The translations under genes were made by a program, and so were the position numbers. 34,306 nt of DNA from Chloroflexota bacterium (GTDB taxonomy: Bacteria > Chloroflexota > Dehalococcoidia > JACPQK01). Positions 7,649-14,126 of this stretch are shown here, in pieces (positions within the stretch are counted from its first letter, which is position 1; each line of letters opens with the position of its first letter). Under the pieces are notes generated by a model. The model did no database searches and was not told where the DNA came from. It saw only the letters and a list, made by a program, of their open reading frames with translations. Where the stretch lies: NCBI GenBank assembly GCA_016190505.1, contig JACPQM010000026.1, forward strand, positions 1-34,306, read 5' to 3'.

Positions 7649-9481
7649 TCAACTAGCCGACTTTGACGTGGCCCTGGCCCCCTGGGAGCGGCGGCCCTCG
7701 CGGAGGGTCCGAGTTCCCTCCGGGTCCAACTCCAGGGAGCTGGGCTTGACGACCACCCCGTAGACCTCGCGCGCTGCCTGGAGGGAAACGTATCCCCGCA
7801 CCACATCAAGGTGGACCAGGGTTGGTTCCCGCTCCAGCGGGTCCCCATAGCCACCGCCACCCTGGCAGCGGACGTACCATACATCCTCGGGTCCCAGGTC
7901 GAAGGGAGGGCAGAGTTGGGGCACGTCTTCCGCATCGCCGGCCAGTCCCTCCCAGGTGGGAGCGGAGGCCTTGAACCGGGCAGCCACATCGGTCTGGCGT
8001 TTGAGGAGGAAACGGCTGGTCACGCCGGGCTGGCCGCCCGCGAAGCCCTGGGGCGGCGCCACCCTGCCCACGTAGCCCGAAATGCACTGGGCGCGCTCGA
8101 CGCCGTGAGGCTTCATGACAAACTCCCCGGCCAGGCCCCCCCGGTATTTGCCGGCCCCCGCCGAGTCCGTGACGTAGCCCCGCTTGAGGTACAGGACTGG
8201 GAAGCGCTGCTCCATGGTCTCGACGTTGGGCACGGAGGTGTTGGTAGAGCCGGCAATGTTGCTGGTGTTCAGCCCATCTTTGGTCGCTCGGGCGCCGCCC
8301 CCCTGCATACAGCCGTCTATGAGCATGCACACGTAAGGCCGCTGGTCACGTCCCAGGCCGGAGATGGTGGGAACAACTATGCCGGACCCCCAGCCTGCGG
8401 TGACCCGCCAGGACAGTGGGGAGCGGTGCAGTGCCTGGGCCAGGGTGCTGACGGCCAGTGCCTGCGCCTTCCAGCCGCCGATGGTCGAGGCCCCCGAGCA
8501 GGGGGCAGGGGGCCGGCAGTTGAGCACCGTGCCCTCCGGGATGGTTATCTTGACTGGCCGGAAGACACCTTCGTTGACGGCCATGTCCGGGTACAGCATG
8601 CAGGCCAGGATGTTGTGGACGTTGGCCACGGAGCAGGCCAGTACCGAATTGACATAAGTTGGGGCCTGGGGGTCGGTGCCGGTGAAATCGAAGGTCAGGG
8701 TATCGTCCTGCACCTTGAGATTGCAGTGCACGCGGTGGACCCGTTTGTCGTAGTCTATGTAGTCATCGGCTTCGTAGTCGCCTGGTGGCAGGAGGCGAAT
8801 GCGCTCCCGGGCCTTGGCTTCCGAGAACTCAATGATCTGGTCGTAGCAGGCCCTCACCGCCTCCAGGCCGTACCTGTCCACTACCTCCAGGATGCGGCGG
8901 CCGGCGACGTTGTTGGCCGCAATCTGGGACTTCAGGTCCAGCCCTGTGTAGAGGGGCACTCTCACATTGTCCATTATCAGGTCGAAAAGGTCTTCCCGGA
9001 GTTGGCCCCGCTCCACCAGCTTTATGGGGCGGAACACGATCCCCTCCTGATACCAGTCGGTGGCCTCGGAGCACAGGCCTGGCCTCATGGCGCGCATGTC
9101 CAGGTGGTGAGTGGCGCAGGCTGTCCAGGCGACCAGCTCGCCATCCTTGTGCACAGGGGAGATGACCGCCAGGTCGAGGACGTGGAGGGCGCCATCGTAC
9201 GGGTTGTTTACCAGGACCATGTCGCCGGGATGGATGCCGCCGGCGCCAAACCTCTTCAGGGACGACTGTAGCATGAAGGTCAGCGTGGTCCCGTGCCGGG
9301 GCATCCACAGGGAATAGACCACAGTGCGGCCCAGGTGGTCGCAGATGTTGAACCCGAAGTCCTTGGACTCGATGACGACCGGCGAAGCGGCGGTGCGCAC
9401 CATGGCCGTGCCCGCCTCTCGGCCGATCTCGGTCAAGCGGTTCTGGATGATCTCGACCAGAACGGGGTCTATTTCAGTCAT
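7649..9481 (-). CDS. hyuB: Hydantoinase B/oxoprolinase family protein (HyuB)
   Basis: HyuB-type subunits pair with HyuA for ATP-dependent ring opening of N-substituted hydantoins, 5-oxoproline or related amides, or form acetone-carboxylase-like enzymes. The 610-residue protein has the family opening DPVLVEIIQNRL and the core motifs FNICDHLGRTV, HPGDMVLVNNPYDGALHVLD (20 residues) and THHLDMRAMRPG. The C-terminal Gly-rich GGGGYGDPLER is typical. The ATG at 9481 is preceded by AGGAGG at 5 bases, so it is preferred over 9517. It is the last gene below hyuA, separated from it by a vapBC pair. The true substrate cannot be read from sequence. Confidence 0.92.
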   Translation of the reverse strand: MTEIDPVLVEIIQNRLTEIGREAGTAMVRTAASPVVIESKDFGFNICDHLGRTVVYSLWMPRHGTTLTFMLQSSLKRFGAGGIHPGDMVLVNNPYDGALHVLDLAVISPVHKDGELVAWTACATHHLDMRAMRPGLCSEATDWYQEGIVFRPIKLVERGQLREDLFDLIMDNVRVPLYTGLDLKSQIAANNVAGRRILEVVDRYGLEAVRACYDQIIEFSEAKARERIRLLPPGDYEADDYIDYDKRVHRVHCNLKVQDDTLTFDFTGTDPQAPTYVNSVLACSVANVHNILACMLYPDMAVNEGVFRPVKITIPEGTVLNCRPPAPCSGASTIGGWKAQALAVSTLAQALHRSPLSWRVTAGWGSGIVVPTISGLGRDQRPYVCMLIDGCMQGGGARATKDGLNTSNIAGSTNTSVPNVETMEQRFPVLYLKRGYVTDSAGAGKYRGGLAGEFVMKPHGVERAQCISGYVGRVAPPQGFAGGQPGVTSRFLLKRQTDVAARFKASAPTWEGLAGDAEDVPQLCPPFDLGPEDVWYVRCQGGGGYGDPLEREPTLVHLDVVRGYVSLQAAREVYGVVVKPSSLELDPEGTRTLREGRRSQGARATSKSAS

Positions 9482-9526
9482 GGCAGCCTCCTGACCTTCA
9501 GGCCCGGCAGCTTCCATGTCAGCCCT

Positions 9527-9907
9527 TCAGTCCCCACGTGCCTGCAATACAGACTGCAACTGCTGGTCGAACGTGACCAACGGGACTCCCAGGGAACGGG
9601 CGAGGTGAAGGTAGCTGGCGTCGTAGGTGCTCAGCCCGGTCTCTATGGCCAAACGGAAAACGGCGCTGTGGTCCACCTCAGCCCAGTGGATGTCCAGCCA
9701 CAGCGCTTTAAGTAGCTGCTGCCCAATTGCCGCTGATTTCTGTGGATGAACCCTCGCCTTTTTCCACGCGGTGCTGGTCAACTCATATGCCAACAACGTT
9801 GGTGCCCAGATATCGGCTCCGTCCACCAGTTTCTCCGCCTCATTTGCCGCAGGCTCTTCAAAAGCTAGCGCAGCGATCACACTTGCGTCGGCCACTTTAG
9901 TGGCCAT
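9527..9907 (-). CDS. vapC: PIN-domain toxin (VapC-like ribonuclease)
   Basis: PIN-domain toxins are Mg-dependent RNases that cut tRNA or rRNA and are held inactive by a paired antitoxin. The 126-residue sequence keeps all four acidic positions: Asp7 (VADASV), Glu42 (AYELTSTAW), Asp96 (TYDASYLHLA) and Asp114 (VTFDQQL). It should therefore be catalytically competent. Its ATG overlaps the end of the antitoxin gene by 11 bases, which implies translational coupling with antitoxin made first. The pair sits between hyuA and hyuB. Confidence 0.9.
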   Translation of the reverse strand: MATKVADASVIAALAFEEPAANEAEKLVDGADIWAPTLLAYELTSTAWKKARVHPQKSAAIGQQLLKALWLDIHWAEVDHSAVFRLAIETGLSTYDASYLHLARSLGVPLVTFDQQLQSVLQARGD

Positions 9908-10133
9908 GATCGCGGTCCTCCCTTATCCACTTGGTGGCCTCGTCAGGGGTGCGCAAGCCCAGGGCGCGAGCGCTCTCGCGCAGCTCTTGTATGGTAATCT
10001 TGCGGGGACCCAGTGACTCCTCCAGTATGCTCAACAGCTCACCCTGGAGCGAGCGGTGGTGACCCTCGGCACGCTCCCGCAGCCGCTTCAGCAGTTCATC
10101 GGGGACACCCTTGATAGAAAGGCTCTTGGCCAT
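9897..10133 (-). CDS. vapB: Ribbon-helix-helix antitoxin (VapB/FitA-like)
   Basis: A 78-residue antitoxin. The N-terminal ribbon-helix-helix DNA-binding part (MAKSLSIKGVPDELLKRLRE, then RSLQGELLSILEESL) resembles FitA/Arc-type proteins. The C-terminal part (residues ~48-78) is expected to wrap the PIN toxin. I chose the ATG at 10133 because AAGGAGG lies 5 bases upstream; a start at 10154 would place that site inside the gene. It overlaps the toxin start by 11 bases. It lies 61 bases behind hyuA on the same strand and could be co-transcribed with it. The usual autorepression through its own promoter is family knowledge; only a weak CATAAT -10-like hexamer is visible upstream. Confidence 0.87.
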   Translation of the reverse strand: MAKSLSIKGVPDELLKRLRERAEGHHRSLQGELLSILEESLGPRKITIQELRESARALGLRTPDEATKWIREDRDHGH

Positions 10134-10194
10134 GCGTCCCTCCTTCACCGCCATTATGGCACCGAAATGGAGCTAGAGGGAAGCCCGCCACTAC

Positions 10195-12255
10195 TCATCT
10201 GGCCGTGACCACCACGTTGAGATATGCGTCCACGCTGGCCACCTGGTCTGGGTGGATGACGGCCGTGGTCCCCGGGTACTCCACCACCGCCGGGCCGGGG
10301 ACGACGTTGCTTGCCCTCAGGCGGGCGCCATCGTAGATGGCGGTGTCCACAAATCCTGAGTCGAAGTGGACTGGGCGGGAGACCCGGCGGGCCGCGGCTG
10401 GGTCCTTGCCTTCGTCGGGGTGGGCAACCATAGCCGGTTTGGGGGTGTGGCCGATGGCCTCCACCTTGAAGGTGACGATCTCGTAGCCGGCCATGCGGAA
10501 GGCAGTCCCTGTCCCATAGGTTGCCTGATAACGTTCCTCGAAAGCGGCCATGAGCTTCTCCAGGTCTGCGGTGGTAAGTTGCCCGTTGGGGACGGGTATG
10601 CTCAACTCGTGGGCCTGTCCCCGGTAGCGTATCTCAACGTAGGACCGGAGCTCTTGCCGCTCGCGGGAGATGCCATCCTGGTGCAGGACCTCGGCCCCAC
10701 GTTGCCGGAGCTGGGCGAGACGCTGGTTGATGGCGCCCAGATCGTCCAGGCCCGTGATGGCGCCGAAGGCGAGGGTGTGGGCTATGTCGCAAGTTACGAT
10801 GCCGAAGGCGGACTGTCCCGTGGCCACGGCGGGAATGACCACCTTCCCTATGCCCAACTCCCGGGCCAGCGATGTGGCGTGGCAGGGTCCCGCGCCCCCG
10901 AAAGCGATGAGGGCGAAGTCTCTGGGGTCATACCCCTTCTCTATGGTCAGGACCCTGATGGCGTTGGCCATGTTGTTGTCCACGATCTGACAGATGCCCG
11001 AGGCGGCTTTGACCAGATCTATGCCCAGGGGTCTGGCTATCTGGCCTTCAATGGACCGGGCCGCCTTGTCGGCATCCAGGGCCATCTCTCCGCCCAGGAA
11101 GTACCCAGGGTTGAGCCGGCCCAGGACTACGTCGGCATCGGTCACCGTGGGCTCGGTCCCGCCCCGGCCATAGCAGGCGGGCCCCGGATCAGCCCCTGCG
11201 CTCTGGGGGCCGACCTTCAGGCGAGTCCCCATGTCGAGCCAGGCGATGCTGCCCCCACCAGCGCCTATGGAGCTGATGTCCAGCATGGGGACGAATATGT
11301 TATGGCCCAGCGCCCGGGAGACCTGGCTGGCGGTGAACTCCCCATCCGTAACGAGGCTGACATCGAAGCTGGTGCCCCCCATGTCCACGCAGATGGCATT
11401 CGCCAGACCCAAATGGCGGGCCAGAAACCTGCTGGCGATCAGGCCTCCCGCCGGGCCCGAGTTGATGAGGTTGACCGGCGTCATCCCCGCTTGCTCAGCG
11501 GGCGTAACCCCGCCCGTGGACTGCATTATGAGCAAGGGGACACGGAGGCCGGACTCGGCTAGCCTGGTTGTCAGCTCTTCCAGGTGGCGCTGGATGGGCG
11601 GGCCGAGGCTGGCGTTCATGACCGTAGTGGCGGTCCGCTCATACTCCCCGATAACCGGGGCCACTTCCGAGGACAGGGAGACATAGGTGTGGGGCAGGGC
11701 GTGGCGTACCATGCCGCCTATGCGCCGCTCATGGGAAGGGTCCATGAAAGACCAGAGCAGGCATACGGCGACACCGTCTACACCCTTGGCCCGCAGGGCC
11801 TCTATGGCTGCCTCCACATCGGGGGTGCTCAGGGGTATTACTTCCCGGCCGGCGTAGTCTACCCTCTCGGATACCTCCATGATGAGGCCCGGCTCCATGA
11901 GCAGGGGGGGTGGGTCGCATTGGAGGTCTATGCCCAGGTACTCTCGCCCGATGCGCGCCATGGGCAGGGTGTCCCGGAAGCCCCGGGTGGTGATGAGTCC
12001 GGTGCGTGCCCCTTTGCCCTGGAGGAGAAGGTTGGTGGCGATGGTCGTGCCATAGGTAAGCTTCTCCAGGCTGGCCAGGAACTGGGGCACCTCCAGGCCA
12101 AAGGCGGCGGCGCACTTCCGAATGCCTTCTATGAACCCCAGGGAGGGGTTTGCCGGAGTGGTGGGCGTCTTGAACACGGAGACACGCCCCTTCTCATCCA
12201 CCACCACTGCATCGGTGAAGGTGCCGCCGACGTCCACTCCCAGGTAGGTCCCCAT
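10195..12255 (-). CDS. hyuA: Hydantoinase A/oxoprolinase family protein (HyuA, ATP-binding subunit)
   Basis: HyuA subunits share the acetate kinase/actin ATPase fold and activate the substrate with ATP. The 686-residue sequence has the phosphate-1 motif LGVDVGGTFTDAVV at residue ~5, the hydantoinase N-terminal domain (SVFKTPTTPANPS; TYGTTIATNLLL), NSGPAGG (near 265), DMGGTSFDVSL (near 291) and GAGGGSIAW. FGGAGPCHA near residue 455 is also typical. With hyuB it forms the two-subunit enzyme. A strong promoter is 66 bases upstream and the ribosome-binding site is weak. Hydantoin, 5-oxoproline or another lactam are all possible substrates; no racemase, transporter or carboxylase gamma-subunit gene lies nearby to decide. 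Confidence 0.93.
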   Translation of the reverse strand: MGTYLGVDVGGTFTDAVVVDEKGRVSVFKTPTTPANPSLGFIEGIRKCAAAFGLEVPQFLASLEKLTYGTTIATNLLLQGKGARTGLITTRGFRDTLPMARIGREYLGIDLQCDPPPLLMEPGLIMEVSERVDYAGREVIPLSTPDVEAAIEALRAKGVDGVAVCLLWSFMDPSHERRIGGMVRHALPHTYVSLSSEVAPVIGEYERTATTVMNASLGPPIQRHLEELTTRLAESGLRVPLLIMQSTGGVTPAEQAGMTPVNLINSGPAGGLIASRFLARHLGLANAICVDMGGTSFDVSLVTDGEFTASQVSRALGHNIFVPMLDISSIGAGGGSIAWLDMGTRLKVGPQSAGADPGPACYGRGGTEPTVTDADVVLGRLNPGYFLGGEMALDADKAARSIEGQIARPLGIDLVKAASGICQIVDNNMANAIRVLTIEKGYDPRDFALIAFGGAGPCHATSLARELGIGKVVIPAVATGQSAFGIVTCDIAHTLAFGAITGLDDLGAINQRLAQLRQRGAEVLHQDGISRERQELRSYVEIRYRGQAHELSIPVPNGQLTTADLEKLMAAFEERYQATYGTGTAFRMAGYEIVTFKVEAIGHTPKPAMVAHPDEGKDPAAARRVSRPVHFDSGFVDTAIYDGARLRASNVVPGPAVVEYPGTTAVIHPDQVASVDAYLNVVVTAR

Positions 12256-12320
12256 CGGCTTAGGCCTTCGAGGGCTTGATTTGGGAGGGTAAGGGTGAGT
12301 TTGGCCTCATTGATGGCTGG

Positions 12321-12349
12321 ATTATAGAGGCCCGCTAGCGCAGGGTCAA
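12321..12349 (-). promoter_or_regulatory. Near-consensus sigma70-type promoter for hyuA
   Basis: On the minus strand: -35 TTGACC (12349-12344, 5/6), a 17-base spacer, -10 TATAAT (12326-12321, 6/6). The expected start of transcription is near 12314, leaving a leader of about 60 bases before the hyuA ATG. It could drive hyuA, vapBC and hyuB as one transcript. Confidence 0.65.
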
Positions 12350-12417
12350 GCCGAGAGGCTGGCACAGTGAGCTTTCGACCCGAAACTGGCAGCCGACCGG
12401 CCAGCCCCCCAGGCCGT

Positions 12418-13272
12418 TTACAGCACGGGCGCGAAGATGCCCGCCCGGAGCAGGGCGTAGCGCAGAAAGAGGCTTCCCACGAGCTCCGAGAGGCCGGCCA
12501 CCGCCAGGGCCAGCGCCGGCACGCCCCAGAGATACGCTGGCACCAGGACTGCCAGCGGGACCACCAGGCCCAGGGCGACCACCCCGGCGTAGAACAGCCA
12601 GGCCAGCCGGCCCAGGGCCAGGAACAGCACAGCCTCCTTGGCCGCAATGGTGGAGTAGTAGTTGACCACCAGGTAGCAGAACAGCACCACCACGGCGGCG
12701 CTGCCCGCCACCAGAGACAGCACCTGAAGGCTGTCCACGTCCATCTCCACCGAGGCCAGGCTGTGAAATACCTCGGCCACGCTGCCGCCGCTCCACAGGG
12801 CGGCGGTGATGAACACCAGAGGCAGGAGAGGGTTATTCCAGAAGGAGATGGCTGGGGAGGCTGCCATCACGAACCCGGTGTAGGTGATCAGGCAAAAGGC
12901 GAAGAAGGCCGACAGGACCAGGAACGGCGTGCCCCCAAACAGGTAGTAGGCCAGGCCGAACAGGAGGAAGAAGCCCAGGAACAGTATTCCCCGGCTTATC
13001 CAGGAGCTCTGGGGCCGCATCATGGCCCTCCAGAACCTCTCCGGGTGTCCCAGGAAGAGGAGGTGGGCGCTGCCCTTCCCCAGGGCGACGATGCCCATGC
13101 CGATGAGCAGGCCGGCATCCCAGCCCGCCAGCAGGGAGGCGAGGTATAGCCCCCCTCCCACTCCGCCGAGATAGAAGGCTAGTAGCAGCAGCAGCCCCCG
13201 GCCGTGGACCCACTCGCGCTGGAAATCGAAACCTACCCGGAACTCATCTATGGTGCTATAGGAATAGGGCAT
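12418..13272 (-). CDS. NrfD/PsrC-like membrane subunit of the molybdopterin oxidoreductase
   Basis: NrfD/PsrC proteins anchor respiratory molybdoenzymes in the membrane and exchange electrons with quinones. The 284-residue protein has about eight hydrophobic spans starting at residue ~28 (GRGLLLLLAFYLGGVGGGLY) and the family-typical HPERFWRAMMRPQSSWISRG loop (residues ~76-95). The ATG at 13272 is preceded by AAGGAG at 6 bases, so the more upstream start at 13302 is rejected. It is the last gene of the mopA, FeS, nrfD set, with a 183-base gap that contains an inverted pair of intergenic repeats. The substrate and direction of electron flow are not readable. Confidence 0.87.
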   Translation of the reverse strand: MPYSYSTIDEFRVGFDFQREWVHGRGLLLLLAFYLGGVGGGLYLASLLAGWDAGLLIGMGIVALGKGSAHLLFLGHPERFWRAMMRPQSSWISRGILFLGFFLLFGLAYYLFGGTPFLVLSAFFAFCLITYTGFVMAASPAISFWNNPLLPLVFITAALWSGGSVAEVFHSLASVEMDVDSLQVLSLVAGSAAVVVLFCYLVVNYYSTIAAKEAVLFLALGRLAWLFYAGVVALGLVVPLAVLVPAYLWGVPALALAVAGLSELVGSLFLRYALLRAGIFAPVL

Positions 13273-13327
13273 GGCACTCTCCTTACGCATTCGTGTCATC
13301 ACCCTGAAAAGAGGGTGAGGAGTTCCC

Positions 13328-13367
13328 CCCTCTCCCTCGACGGGAGAGGACTAAGGTGAGGGTGAGG
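13328..13367. repeat. Intergenic repeat copy 1 (CCTCTCCC...GGGAGAGG...GGTGAGGG)
   Basis: A ~40-bp degenerate unit with an internal hairpin (CTCTCCC, TCGA, CGGGAGAG) followed by AAGGTGAGGGTGAGG. It lies in the gap between the nrfD-like and FeS genes. A second copy in the opposite orientation is 21 bases away, so the pair can fold into one long stem. Confidence 0.5.
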
Positions 13368-13388
13368 TACGCCCGTGACCACGTCCAG

Positions 13389-13429
13389 CCTCCCCCTCAC
13401 TCTCACTCTCTCCCGCCAGGGGAGAGAGG
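13389..13429. repeat. Intergenic repeat copy 2, inverted relative to 13328-13367
   Basis: CCTCCCCCTCACTCTCACTC followed by a CTCTCCC...GGGAGAGAGG hairpin. Its reverse complement aligns with copy 1 over ~40 bases with scattered mismatches. The arrangement suggests a decayed repeat pair or an mRNA stem separating expression of the FeS and membrane subunits. Confidence 0.5.
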
Positions 13430-13455
13430 AAACGTGGTTTCATCCGACTCAATGC

Positions 13456-14085
13456 CTACCTAATGTAGTATATCGAAGGGTCAGTTCCTTTTTCGGCCAA
13501 CAGTTGGAAGGCGCCCTTGGCCACGATCAGGCGGGAGACCTCGCTGGCCGCGTCGTTCAGGTCGCCGAAGGTCCGGGCCTTGGCCGTGCAGGTGGCCACA
13601 CAGGCGGGCTCCAGCCCCTTGTCCAGACGGCCCGCGGCCACGCAGAAGTCGCACTTGACCACCGTGCCTGCAATGTATGGCCTCAGCCTCTGGCCCATGA
13701 GCTCGTAGGGCGTGGGCCCCGCTGGGAAGTATGTCTTCTTGGGCGGATTGTACTGGAGATAGAAGCGTTGCCGGTAGGGGCAGGCCATCATGCAGTAGCG
13801 GCAGCCGATGCACTTCTTGGAGTCTACCGTCACGATGCCGTCCTCGGCCCGCTGGGAGGTGGCGCCCGTGGGGCAAACCTTGACGCAGGCAGCATTGGCA
13901 CAGTGGTTGCACTGGACGGGGACGAACTCGAGCCTGGCGTTGGGGTACTTCCCCCGCTCCTGTAGCAGCACGCGGTTGAAGAATACCCCCGGCGGCACGA
14001 AGTTCTCCACCTTGCAGGCTACCTGGCAAGCGCGGCAGCCCACGCATTTCCTGAGGTCTATTACCATGCCGTATCGTTTAGCCAT
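13456..14085 (-). CDS. Four-cluster 4Fe-4S electron-transfer subunit (DmsB/PsrB/NrfC type)
   Basis: This subunit passes electrons between the molybdenum subunit and the membrane subunit. The 209-residue protein has 16 cysteines in the usual ferredoxin-like sets: CVGCRACQVAC (residues 14-24), CNHCANAACVKVC, CIGCRYCMMAC with following PYRQR, and CDFC paired with CVATC. No signal peptide is present; the sequence starts MAKRYGMVIDLRKC. It lies between the catalytic and membrane subunit genes, 37 bases from the catalytic gene, and that gap is mostly a perfect 28-bp palindrome. Confidence 0.93.
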   Translation of the reverse strand: MAKRYGMVIDLRKCVGCRACQVACKVENFVPPGVFFNRVLLQERGKYPNARLEFVPVQCNHCANAACVKVCPTGATSQRAEDGIVTVDSKKCIGCRYCMMACPYRQRFYLQYNPPKKTYFPAGPTPYELMGQRLRPYIAGTVVKCDFCVAAGRLDKGLEPACVATCTAKARTFGDLNDAASEVSRLIVAKGAFQLLAEKGTDPSIYYIR

Positions 14086-14098
14086 TGCCTACCCTCCA

Positions 14099-14126
14099 GT
14101 AGGGGCAAGGCGCGCCTTGCCCCTAC
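14099..14126. repeat. Perfect 28-bp GTAGGGGC palindrome at mopA stop
   Basis: A perfect 28-bp palindrome with arms GTAGGGGCAAGGCG and CGCCTTGCCCCTAC. On the minus strand its second to fourth bases (14125-14123) are the TAG stop of the catalytic subunit gene. It occupies most of the gap before the FeS gene. It has no T-tract, so it is more likely a mobile or REP-like palindrome, or an mRNA stabiliser, than a terminator. Confidence 0.75.
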
